A stretch of 64,000 nt of DNA from Billgrantia pellis (GTDB taxonomy: Bacteria; Pseudomonadota; Gammaproteobacteria; Pseudomonadales; Halomonadaceae). The stretch is from assembly GCF_008297955.1 (NCBI RefSeq), contig NZ_VTPY01000003.1, forward strand, positions 372,001 to 436,000, read 5' to 3'. Within the stretch, counting starts at the first letter, position 1; the number at the start of each line of letters is the position of its first letter. Position numbers and translations under genes: made by a program. Positions 18,216 through 25,619 of the stretch are shown in pieces. Under the pieces are notes generated by a model. That model was not told the DNA's origin and ran no database searches. It saw nothing but the letters and a program-made list of their open reading frames with translations.

Positions 18216-18241
18216 CCGCCGGAAGCCCTCGCCTCCGGCGG
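18216..18241 (+). terminator. Hairpin after catalase
   Basis: 8-bp stem CCGCCGGA / TCCGGCGG with a 10-base loop between convergent genes. There is no strong T-run, so this is a weak terminator candidate. Confidence 0.4.
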
Positions 18242-18291
18242 TACTTTCAGTCGTCATTCGCGCGGCGTAAGGCAGCGCTCGTGGCTTGGTC

Positions 18292-19035
18292 TCAGGCGCC
18301 GAAGATCTTCTGCAAGTCCGGCGCCTCGTCCTCTGCTTCGACGATGGAGAGTGAGGCTTCGATGGCCTTGAGGTGACGCCCCATGAAGGCGGTAGCCCGT
18401 TCGCCGTTGCCCGCCTCCAGGTGACCGATGAGATCATCGTGGTCGTGTGATTCGCACCCCAGGTGCCCGGAGCTTCCGTAGACGGCGAGAATCAGTGACG
18501 AACGCGAGCAGAGCTGGCCGACGAAGGCGGCGAGGGTGGCGTTGCCGGAAAGCTGCGCCAACCGTTCGTGGAAAGCGGCGGAAAGCTTGATCGCGCGGCT
18601 CTGCTCGCCCGACCGGAGCGCTTCGCGCTCGCGGCGGGCCATATCGCGCAGCTCACTCACGTCCTCGGGCCTGATGCGACGAGCGACCTCAGGCATCAAG
18701 CCACACTCCACCATCTGGCGCGCGTCGAACACATCCTTGGCTTCATCGGCGGTGGGTCGGGTTACGCTGGCCCCTCGTCGCGGCGTTAGCGTGACGAGTT
18801 GCTCCAGAGCGAGACGCTGCAAGATCTTGCGAATACCGGTACGGCTGATACCGAAGACCTCGGCCAGCGCATCCTCGCGCAAGCGCGCGCCGGGGCGTAG
18901 GCGATGCTCGATAATCGCATCGCTGATCGAACGATAGATTGCCTCGTGGCGTTCCGCTCCATCACCGTTCTTGCCCAGGCGTCGAGGCTTCGTCCTACTC
19001 GCATCGGCCTCACCCAGACGCTGCCGCTGGTTCAT
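18292..19035 (-). CDS. GntR/FCD regulator of purine/ureide genes
   Basis: 247-aa regulator: winged helix at about residues 30-95 (RSISDAIIEHRLRPGARLREDALAEVFGISRTGIRKILQRLALEQLV) and a C-terminal FCD domain with SAAFHERLAQLSGN and the SHDHDDLIGHLEAGN metal-site region. AGGAGGG before ATG 19035 fixes the start. A TGTATACA site lies 39-46 bp upstream of its own start, and the same site precedes puuE/hpxA, uraH/uraD, the NCS2 permease and the PRTase, so it is the best candidate for the local regulator with autoregulation. Binding is inferred. Confidence 0.88.
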   Translation of the reverse strand: MNQRQRLGEADASRTKPRRLGKNGDGAERHEAIYRSISDAIIEHRLRPGARLREDALAEVFGISRTGIRKILQRLALEQLVTLTPRRGASVTRPTADEAKDVFDARQMVECGLMPEVARRIRPEDVSELRDMARREREALRSGEQSRAIKLSAAFHERLAQLSGNATLAAFVGQLCSRSSLILAVYGSSGHLGCESHDHDDLIGHLEAGNGERATAFMGRHLKAIEASLSIVEAEDEAPDLQKIFGA

Positions 19036-19073
19036 GGATGTCCCTCCTGTCTGAGCTCTTCGCTGGCTGCCAT

Positions 19074-19081
19074 TGTATACA
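19074..19081. promoter_or_regulatory. TGTATACA operator-like site before the GntR gene
   Basis: ATTGTATACATAA lies between the end of puuD and the start of the leftward GntR gene, consistent with autoregulation. Confidence 0.6.
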
Positions 19082-19162
19082 TAACCCTGCGCAACTATCG
19101 AACGCCCCAACCGCGAACAGCCCGCCAGGGGCGGGCTGTTCGAGCGGCCATGCCGAGCGGAA

Positions 19163-20368
19163 TCACTCCGACCAGGCGGCGATCGCTTCGCGCTCCTCGT
19201 CGGTCATGCCGGTCATGTTACCCAGCGGCATGTAGCGGCTGGCCACCACTTCCTGGATTTTCTCGCGATGCCCCTCGATCTGGGCAGTGGTGTCGTAGCT
19301 CACCCCGGCCGGTGCCGAACCGAAGCCCCCTTGGGTCGGGCTGGCTGAATGGCAGGCGACACAGCGCGATTCGATGATGGTCTCGACTTCGGCCAAGCTC
19401 GTACCCTCCTCGTTCGCCATGACATCGCGGGAGGCGCCGTTGCCCGGCATGCCGACCCAAAAGGCCACGGCGATCAATGCCGTTCCTGCCGCCGGGTAGG
19501 CGGGCTGGATCTTGCCGGCATGCATCACCACGAAGAACTGGCGGATCAAGGCACCAGCGAAGATGAACAGCGACATGATCACCCAGGCGTACTCGTGGGA
19601 GTAGGCGAAGGAATAGTGGTTGCTGATCATCAGCAGCACCACCGGCAGCGTGAAGTAGGTGTTGTGCACCGAGCGCTGCTTGCCACGCTTGCCGTCCAGC
19701 GGGTTGGGCGCTTCGCCGGCCTTCATCGCCGTCACCATGCGGCGCTGGCCGGGAATGATCCAGAAGAAGACGTTGGCCGACATGGCGGTGGCCATCACCG
19801 CGCCGGTGAGCAGGAAGGCGGCCCGTCCGGCGAATATCTGGGTGCTGAGGTAGGCGACCACCACCATCATCACGGCCACGGCCAGGCTCAGTACGCCATC
19901 ACGCTCCATGTTGGGGCTGATGCGCTTGCACAGCTCGTTGTAGACCACCCAGCCGCCCAGCAGGAACAGCAGCGCCACCACGTTGGCCTGCCAGCCGCTC
20001 AGGTTGGCCGCCCAGGCCCAGCTGCTGTCGGGGTTGACCAGGTAGAAGCCGGGGCTGGTCATGTAGAGCATGACGAACAGCACGAAGCCCGACAGCCAGG
20101 TGGTGTACGCCTTCCAGAACGACCAATGCAGATCCTCCGGCAGCTTGGCGGGCGCCGTGGCGTACTTCTGGTTGTGATAAAAGCCGCCCCCATGCACGGC
20201 CCACAACTCCCCGAACACCCCCTTTTGCCGATCCTCGTCGGCCTTGGGCGTGCGCAGGCTATTGTCCAGCATCACGAAGTAGATCGACTCGCCGATCCAG
20301 GCGATGGCCGCGATGACGTGCAGCCAGCGCAGCATGAAATTAGCGAAATCCAGGAGGTAAGCTTGCAT
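19163..20368 (-). CDS. puuD: Membrane urate hydroxylase PuuD with C-terminal cytochrome c domain
   Basis: Oxidises urate to 5-hydroxyisourate while passing electrons to the respiratory chain instead of forming peroxide. The 401-aa protein has about eight membrane helices in residues 1-310 (MLRWLHVIAAIAWIGESIYFV is typical of the family), then a cytochrome c domain with CVACH at 336-340 and the likely axial Met380 in YMPLGNM. The start at 20368 has only a weak ribosome site. It follows uraH by 65 bp in the same direction, so consecutive enzymes of one pathway are co-transcribed. Confidence 0.93.
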   Translation of the reverse strand: MQAYLLDFANFMLRWLHVIAAIAWIGESIYFVMLDNSLRTPKADEDRQKGVFGELWAVHGGGFYHNQKYATAPAKLPEDLHWSFWKAYTTWLSGFVLFVMLYMTSPGFYLVNPDSSWAWAANLSGWQANVVALLFLLGGWVVYNELCKRISPNMERDGVLSLAVAVMMVVVAYLSTQIFAGRAAFLLTGAVMATAMSANVFFWIIPGQRRMVTAMKAGEAPNPLDGKRGKQRSVHNTYFTLPVVLLMISNHYSFAYSHEYAWVIMSLFIFAGALIRQFFVVMHAGKIQPAYPAAGTALIAVAFWVGMPGNGASRDVMANEEGTSLAEVETIIESRCVACHSASPTQGGFGSAPAGVSYDTTAQIEGHREKIQEVVASRYMPLGNMTGMTDEEREAIAAWSE

Positions 20369-20433
20369 CTGATTATCTCAGCTTAGTTGTTGTTACGCCG
20401 CATGGCCGAGCGCAGCCAGCTATCGGATAACGC

Positions 20434-20787
20434 TTAGCTGCCGCGGTAGGTAGAATATCCATAGGGCGAAAGCAGCAGCGGGACGTGATAATGCTGGGAT
20501 GCATCGGCCACGCCAAAGCGCAGCGGAATCACGTCGAGGAAGCGCGGTTCTTTCGCCTGGACACCTTGCCGGCGCAAGTAATCGCCAGCATGGAATACCA
20601 GCTCGTACTCGCCAGAGGTGAAGTCGCCGCCCTCCAGGATGGCATTGTCGCAGCGCCCGTCGTCGTTGGTCGTCACCGTCTTGAGCGACGTGCGCGCTTC
20701 ACCTTCGAGGCGAAAGACCTCGATGCGAATGCCCTCGCCGGGCCGTCCTTGAGCGGTATCCAGAACGTGCGTGGTCAGTCGTCCCAT
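20434..20787 (-). CDS. uraH: 5-hydroxyisourate hydrolase UraH (transthyretin-like)
   Basis: Hydrolyses 5-hydroxyisourate to OHCU. At 117 aa it has family length, with [11 protein letters not shown] at the N-terminus (active-site His), [31 protein letters not shown] and the diagnostic YRGS C-terminus. GGAGAG lies upstream of ATG 20787. It is first in the uraH-puuD leftward unit and divergent from uraD. Confidence 0.96.
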   Translation of the reverse strand: MGRLTTHVLDTAQGRPGEGIRIEVFRLEGEARTSLKTVTTNDDGRCDNAILEGGDFTSGEYELVFHAGDYLRRQGVQAKEPRFLDVIPLRFGVADASQHYHVPLLLSPYGYSTYRGS

Positions 20788-20916
20788 GGCTTCTATTCTC
20801 TCCGTGGTTGGCCGGGGGCAGGGTCGCCCCGGACTTCGAATCTATGCGAGGTCGCCGCTGACAGGACCTTCTGAAGACAGTTTTAGCCATTTCGGTAGTA
20901 CATTTCAAAATTTTTT

Positions 20917-20924
20917 TGTATACA
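20917..20924. promoter_or_regulatory. TGTATACA operator-like site between uraH and uraD
   Basis: TTTTTTTGTATACACTTT lies in the 178-bp divergent gap, 41 bp before uraD. It could control both directions. Confidence 0.62.
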
Positions 20925-20965
20925 CTTTGATGAAACCCACCCTTTCCCAGCCTCTGGAGACGATC

Positions 20966-21496
20966 ATGAACCATCACAGGACGCTCGATCCTAGGCCCAG
21001 CGAGCTCGACCGCGACGCTTTCGTAGCACGCTTCGGCGATATCTATGAACACTCCCCCTGGGTGGCCGAGCTGACCTGGGAGCGCGGCCTGACGAGCGAG
21101 CACGACACGCCGGCCGGCCTGGCCGAGGCCATGGGCCGGACACTGCGAGAAGCCACGCCGGAACGGCAGCTCGAAGTGATCCGCGCCCACCCGGACCTGG
21201 CCGGCAAAGCCGCCGTTGCCGGCGAACTGACCGATGACTCCACACGTGAGCAGGCCGGTGCCGGGCTCGATCAATGCACACCGGAAGAGATGGCTCGCTT
21301 CGAGCGTTTCAACGAGGCCTACAAGGCCAAATTCGGGTTTCCCTTCGTGATGGCCGTCAAAGGCAGCAACCGGCACGCCATTCTCGCCGCCTTCGAAACA
21401 CGGCTGGTCAATTCCCCCGACGAAGAACGGCGCACGGCCATCGAGCAAATCAACCGCATCGCCCGCCTTCGCCTGGACGATCGCGCCCAGTCCTGA
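20966..21496 (+). CDS. uraD: OHCU decarboxylase UraD
   Basis: Converts 2-oxo-4-hydroxy-4-carboxy-5-ureidoimidazoline to (S)-allantoin. The 176-aa protein has SPWVAELTWERGL and the catalytic His75 in RAHPDLAGKAAVAGELT, then KFGFPFVMAVKG near the C-terminus. ATG 20966 with GGAG six bases upstream is preferred over an in-frame ATG at 20930 that overlaps the operator. It ends in a convergent terminator facing the NCS2 permease. Confidence 0.95.
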   Translation: MNHHRTLDPRPSELDRDAFVARFGDIYEHSPWVAELTWERGLTSEHDTPAGLAEAMGRTLREATPERQLEVIRAHPDLAGKAAVAGELTDDSTREQAGAGLDQCTPEEMARFERFNEAYKAKFGFPFVMAVKGSNRHAILAAFETRLVNSPDEERRTAIEQINRIARLRLDDRAQS

Positions 21497-21520
21497 GCGC
21501 TATCGCCCTTCGAGCAATGG

Positions 21521-21556
21521 CCCGCGGCACAGCACTTGCCGCGGGTCGTTTCGTTT
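21521..21556. terminator. Convergent terminator between uraD and NCS2 permease
   Basis: Stem CCCGCGGCA / TGCCGCGGG with a 7-base loop, followed by a TCGTTTCGTTT tail for the rightward transcript. Confidence 0.65.
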
Positions 21557-21619
21557 CGGGATCGCTTCACGTAACGGAGCCCCCCGCCGCCGGCATCGCC
21601 GGCTGCAGGCGCGATAGGA

Positions 21620-23077
21620 TCAGCCGCCTTGGACACCGTTGGTCGCCGCTTGCGCTCCGTCACGCCCAGCGCGGCGACGTTGATCTCGGCCTGCCTCTCC
21701 AAGCGTATCCCTATCGGTATCGCCGGCATCCTCCCTCGCCATCGCCTCTCGCTCGCAAGCCTCATCGGCCAGCGTCACGTGCGGCAATAGCAGATTGAGC
21801 ACGAAGGCGGTGATCGCCGCCACCACGATGGGCGCTCCTCCGATCACGTTCTGCAGCCATTCCGGGAAGCGTTCGATCGCTGCCGGAACCTCGGCAATGC
21901 CCAGGCTCAGGGCGAGTGCGAGCCCGACGATGGTCATGTTGCGAGCGGAGAGTTCATCCTTGATCAGCAGCTTGATGCCGGTCATGGTGATCATGCCGAA
22001 GACAGTGACGGTGGCCCCGCCGAGAACCGGATAGGGAATGGTGGTCATGAGGGCACCGAACTTGGGACTGAATCCCGCCAGCAGCATGAAGCCGCCGGCC
22101 AGCGCCAGCACGAAGCGGCTGATTACCTTGGTCATGGCGACGATGCCGACGTTCTGGCTGAACGTGGAGGTCGGCAAGGCGCCGAAGAAGGCGCTCGCCG
22201 TCGTGGTCAGTCCATTGCCCAGCAAGCCGCCGGTCAGCTCCGTTGTCTTGAGCTCGCGGTTCATGCCGCCCACGGTGGTCGCCGACAGGTCGCCAATGGT
22301 TTGCACCGAATTGATCACGCAGATGATCACCATGGCAATGATCGCCGAAGTATGAAATTCCAGCGCGAAGGGCATGAACCGGGGCATTGCGACCCAGTCG
22401 GCGGCGGCAACGGCATCGAAGCTGACCATGCCCAGCGCCAGCGACAGCAGATATCCCACGACGATACCCACGATGATCGCCGAGAGTTTGATCACCCCCC
22501 GGCCGAACTGCGAGGCGGCCAGCACCGTGGCCAGGGTCGCAAGCCCCACGATCCAGTTCAGCGGTTCGCCGAAGTCGGGCGCGTTGACATTACCGCTGCC
22601 CGCCATGTAGCGCACGGCAATGTCGTAAAGCGACAACCCGATCACCAGCACCACCGTGCCCGCCACCACCGGCGGGAACAGGTGCCGAATGTATTGGATG
22701 AAGTAACCCACCACCATCATGGTGATGCCGCCGATGAGCTGCGCCCCGAGGATACCCTCGATACCGAACTGTGCACCCACCGCGATCAGGGTCGGCACGT
22801 AGGCGAAGCCTACGCCGAAGATCGCCGGCAGCCGTGCGCCGAACTTCCATACCCCATAGAGATGAAACAGGGTGCAGACCCCCGAAGCCAGCACCGCAAT
22901 CTGTATCAGCAGGAGCTTTTCCTGCGGTGTGGCACCCACCACCCCCGCGATGATAATGGGAGGTGTAATGACACCGGCGATCATGGCCAGCACATGCTGC
23001 AGCGACAAGGGCAATGCCTTGGCCAGCGAAGGCCGGCCATGAAAATCGAAAATGGAGGTGTTCTGAACCTTTCGCAT
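21620..23077 (-). CDS. NCS2 purine permease (xanthine/uric acid type)
   Basis: Nucleobase:cation symporter-2 family importer, 485 aa with about 12-14 membrane segments. Signatures: SLQHVLAMIAGVITPPIII, the ATTVGGMNRELKTTELTGGLLGNGL block and the SFFGALPTSTFSQNVGIVAMTK-type motif that reads SAFFGALPTSTFSQNVG here. The C-terminal 45 residues are hydrophilic and Arg/Gly-rich. A TGTATACG site lies 28 bp upstream of the start, linking it to the purine regulon. Xanthine or urate is the probable substrate; not provable from sequence. Confidence 0.9.
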   Translation of the reverse strand: MRKVQNTSIFDFHGRPSLAKALPLSLQHVLAMIAGVITPPIIIAGVVGATPQEKLLLIQIAVLASGVCTLFHLYGVWKFGARLPAIFGVGFAYVPTLIAVGAQFGIEGILGAQLIGGITMMVVGYFIQYIRHLFPPVVAGTVVLVIGLSLYDIAVRYMAGSGNVNAPDFGEPLNWIVGLATLATVLAASQFGRGVIKLSAIIVGIVVGYLLSLALGMVSFDAVAAADWVAMPRFMPFALEFHTSAIIAMVIICVINSVQTIGDLSATTVGGMNRELKTTELTGGLLGNGLTTTASAFFGALPTSTFSQNVGIVAMTKVISRFVLALAGGFMLLAGFSPKFGALMTTIPYPVLGGATVTVFGMITMTGIKLLIKDELSARNMTIVGLALALSLGIAEVPAAIERFPEWLQNVIGGAPIVVAAITAFVLNLLLPHVTLADEACEREAMAREDAGDTDRDTLGEAGRDQRRRAGRDGAQAATNGVQGG

Positions 23078-23104
23078 GGATCCATCCAGTCGTTGTTGTG
23101 TTTC

Positions 23105-23112
23105 TGTATACG
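23105..23112. promoter_or_regulatory. TGTATACG operator-like site before NCS2 permease
   Basis: One mismatch from the TGTATACA palindrome, 28 bp upstream of the leftward permease start. The 303-bp gap to the PRTase (23078-23380) holds this site and the one at 23267 and no gene I can support. Confidence 0.55.
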
Positions 23113-23266
23113 AAGAGCCAAAACCGCTGATTGTTCGAATGACGGCAAGAGGCCCTTCGTCTACACGCCAAAGCCGTCAGCGCTCGCTACGACTCGATAA
23201 CCTGTCCAATCGGTCAAAAAATGTATCTCAGTTAGCCGATTAACAGGCGACAATATATTAATTTAT

Positions 23267-23274
23267 TGTATACA
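23267..23274. promoter_or_regulatory. TGTATACA operator-like site before the PRTase gene
   Basis: TTATTGTATACAGAAAT, 107 bp upstream of the phosphoribosyltransferase start. It lies at the end of an AT-rich stretch (23240-23280). Confidence 0.58.
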
Positions 23275-23380
23275 GAAATATTTGCCACCCCTTTCTCGAC
23301 TTACTGTCGAGTACCGCCTCTCTCACGCAGTTCGCACAGCTACACTGGAAGAGACCTGGCAACGGGAGGAGAAGACCGGC

Positions 23381-24016
23381 ATGTTTCGCGATCGCATAGA
23401 GGCTGCCGAACGGCTCGCCCAGCAACTCGAGCACCTCAAGGGCTCACATCCGCTGGTACTGGCCATTCCCCGCGGCGGCGTGCCCATGGGGCGACGATTG
23501 GCGGATTTGCTCGAAGGCGAGCTGGACGTGGTACTGGTACGCAAGATTCGCGCCCCGGGACATCCCGAATACGCCATCGGGGCCATCAGCGAGGATGGCA
23601 GCATGAAGCTGGACGAGGCCGCGTCACGCTTTCCGCAGCAAGCGGTGGAGCACGAAGCCGAGCAGCAGCGACAGCTGCTCAAGGAGCGGCGTCAGCGCTA
23701 CAGCCCGGTACGACCGCCGATACCGCCCGAGGGACGGACCGTTATAGTCGTCGATGACGGCAGTGCGACGGGCGCCACCATGGAAGCGGCATTGAAAACG
23801 CTACAAGGCCGTACCGAGCGTTTGATCGCCGCGCTCGGTGTTGCTCCGCCCAGCGCCGTGGAGCGCCTGGAAACGGTAGCCGATGAGGTCGTCTGTCCAG
23901 AGGTACCGAAGCACTTCATGGCAGTCGGTCAGTTCTACGCCGACTTCGGTCAGGTCGAGGAGGAGGAAGTGATGGAACTGCTGGGCCAGTCATCCGGTCG
24001 CCACGATGCGTCTTGA
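23381..24016 (+). CDS. Type I phosphoribosyltransferase-domain protein
   Basis: 211-aa protein with LVLAIPRGGVPMGRRLADLLEGELDVVLVRKI and the PRPP-binding loop VVDDGSATGATM at 123-134. These match the family of stand-alone predicted phosphoribosyltransferases rather than a named purine salvage enzyme (Hpt, Gpt, Apt). GGAGGA ten bases upstream supports ATG 23381; a TTG-initiated extension to 23282 would run into the operator. The TGTATACA site suggests co-regulation with purine catabolism. Substrate unknown. Confidence 0.82.
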   Translation: MFRDRIEAAERLAQQLEHLKGSHPLVLAIPRGGVPMGRRLADLLEGELDVVLVRKIRAPGHPEYAIGAISEDGSMKLDEAASRFPQQAVEHEAEQQRQLLKERRQRYSPVRPPIPPEGRTVIVVDDGSATGATMEAALKTLQGRTERLIAALGVAPPSAVERLETVADEVVCPEVPKHFMAVGQFYADFGQVEEEEVMELLGQSSGRHDAS

Positions 24017-24032
24017 CGGCGCATACGAAAAT

Positions 24033-24060
24033 GGGGCCGTCGCCCGAAGGCGACGGCCCC
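24033..24060. terminator. Bidirectional terminator between PRTase and phasin
   Basis: Perfect 12-bp stem GGGGCCGTCGCC / GGCGACGGCCCC with a CGAA tetraloop. AAAAT on the left gives an ATTTT tail for the leftward phasin transcript. Confidence 0.75.
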
Positions 24061-24077
24061 ATTGCGTCCCGGCCACC

Positions 24078-24428
24078 TTACTTGGTAGCGCTGGCACTCT
24101 TGACGTTCTGCTCGGCCAATTGCTGGCCCTTCTGCAGGAACTCCTGACTCAGATCGACCACCTTCTTGGTGTCGCCCTGCAGGCGCTCGCCAAACTCCTT
24201 GACGACCTTCTGCTGGGTCTCCACGACCTGCTTGAGACCCTCGGAGTCCTTGACATCCACCCAGGCGCGCGCCTGAGCGAGCGTCAGGTCAGAGTAGCTA
24301 CGGAACGCATCGAACTGAGCCGACAATAATTTCTCGTAGTACTCCAGCGAGAGCGCGCCATAGGCTCGGGCCGGGGCGAAGAACAGGCTTTCGAGCTGCT
24401 GAGTCGCTTTCTCTTGAGTCTTGCTCAT
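24078..24428 (-). CDS. Phasin family protein
   Basis: 116-aa protein of the phasin family, which coats polyhydroxyalkanoate granules. It shows SLEYYEKLLSAQFDAFRSYSDLTLAQARAWVDVKDSEGLKQVVETQQKVVKEF-type helices, entirely alpha-helical and without membrane segments, followed by a lysine/alanine-rich tail. GAGGTAGCTC precedes the ATG. Promoter DNA contains GC/TTGCAAC palindromes that may be a PhaR-type site. No other pha gene is in the window. Confidence 0.88.
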   Translation of the reverse strand: MSKTQEKATQQLESLFFAPARAYGALSLEYYEKLLSAQFDAFRSYSDLTLAQARAWVDVKDSEGLKQVVETQQKVVKEFGERLQGDTKKVVDLSQEFLQKGQQLAEQNVKSASATK

Positions 24429-24470
24429 GAGCTACCTCCATCGTTGCGTTGCCAAGGCAGGAAGGAGCCT

Positions 24471-24512
24471 TGTTGCAATGCAACATAGCAGCTCGATTTG
24501 TGCGTTGCAACA
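24471..24512. promoter_or_regulatory. Paired TTGCAAC palindromes before the phasin gene
   Basis: TGTTGCAATGCAACA (24471-24485) and TGCGTTGCAACA (24501-24512) lie 43-84 bp upstream of the phasin start. PhaR-family repressors bind TGC/GCA-rich sites at phasin promoters, so this is a candidate operator pair. Confidence 0.45.
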
Positions 24513-24559
24513 TTTTTTGTGCACTGCACCAATCCTCCGATAATACCGATGTCTTCTCC

Positions 24560-25267
24560 TCAGCGATAGGCACCCTCGATATCCGTGACGCGCATGGCCT
24601 TGCGCCCCATGCCGTCATGCAGGTCGAGCATGCGCTCGATCCAGCCGTAGACAGGATCGGCATTGGAAACCAGGTCGGCAGTCGATACCACCCGGGCCCA
24701 CATGAAACTGCCGAACACCAGGTAGTCGGCCGCTGCCGGCGCCTCGCCATCGAGGAAATCGCTCTCCTTCAGATGACCACGCAGGGGCGCCAGGGCGGCA
24801 TCGAGCTGAGCCAGCCCCTTGGCCGGAGAGTGGAACTCCTCGAGCGTTCTCCCGAAGCGCTTCTCACGCGTTTCGCGGAAGTAGCCGCGATCCTTGGGGT
24901 CGATGGCGTTGAGCAGGTCCATGATAATGGTACGCATCATGGCCGGCGCCAGGGAACGCTCGGCATAGTGTTTGAAAAAACGGGCCCGAGCCTCGGCGAC
25001 ACCATCGCCCAGCAACGGTGCCTCGGGATAGGCGCGGTCCAGGTAACGGAGGATCGCATAGCTGTCGGTGACGGTTTCGTCGCCGTCGACCAGCACCGGC
25101 ACCTTGTCATAATCGGCGAAGGCGAGTGCCTCCTTGTCGGTGAAGCGCCAGGCACGCGTCTCGAAATCGAGCCTCTTGTGTGCCAGCGCGTAGCGCACCC
25201 GCCAACAATAGGGAGAGAAACGCAGCCCCTCGTCGATACCACAGAGATCGTAGAGAACCCTTGCCAT
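24560..25267 (-). CDS. Glutathione S-transferase family protein
   Basis: 235-aa two-domain GST. The thioredoxin-like N-terminal domain has GLRFSPYCWRVRYALAHKRLDFETRAW, DKVPVLVDGDETVTDSYAILRYLD (the cis-Pro and Ser glutathione site), then an all-helical C-terminal domain ending LHDGMGRKAMRVTDIEGAYR. AGGAGG before ATG 25267 fixes the start. Cys in SPYCWR suggests a beta/omega-like active site. No operon partner; biological substrate unknown. Confidence 0.87.
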   Translation of the reverse strand: MARVLYDLCGIDEGLRFSPYCWRVRYALAHKRLDFETRAWRFTDKEALAFADYDKVPVLVDGDETVTDSYAILRYLDRAYPEAPLLGDGVAEARARFFKHYAERSLAPAMMRTIIMDLLNAIDPKDRGYFRETREKRFGRTLEEFHSPAKGLAQLDAALAPLRGHLKESDFLDGEAPAAADYLVFGSFMWARVVSTADLVSNADPVYGWIERMLDLHDGMGRKAMRVTDIEGAYR

Positions 25268-25481
25268 GCCGCCTCCTGGCCTGTGTCTGAATGTTCGATA
25301 GTGCCAGTCTTGACTTGCCGCTGCCAAGCGCCCCGTGACCGGACGAAGCCAGGCTGACAGCCTGTCCATTAGTCTAATGACAGCCTCCTTCGCAACGCTC
25401 GGCAAGCATTCGATTTCTTACTCAAGCCACTGTTTTCTATTGTTTCTCTTCGATTTCACGCAATCGCATCGGCCCCATCAT

Positions 25482-25496
25482 ATTGGTCATACCAAT
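25482..25496. promoter_or_regulatory. FCD-type operator upstream of lldP
   Basis: ATTGGTCATACCAAT is a perfect ATTGGT-N3-ACCAAT palindrome, matching the known LldR/PdhR/GlcC operator pattern, 124 bp before the lactate permease. The 352-bp gap 25268-25619 otherwise contains no gene I can support. Confidence 0.7.
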
Positions 25497-25619
25497 TAGC
25501 CATGATGGCAAGTTTCGCTCGCACTTCGTATCGTTGCCTCCCGTCGGCCGTGCGCGCCGGGTTACCCAGCCGCGACAGTCGCGATGGTGTACTCAACAAG
25601 GAGAAACCGAGGAAACGTC

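Noticed and set aside
24298..24750. Open frame between phasin and GST genes
   Set aside because: It is an out-of-frame read across two well-supported genes and their promoter gap.
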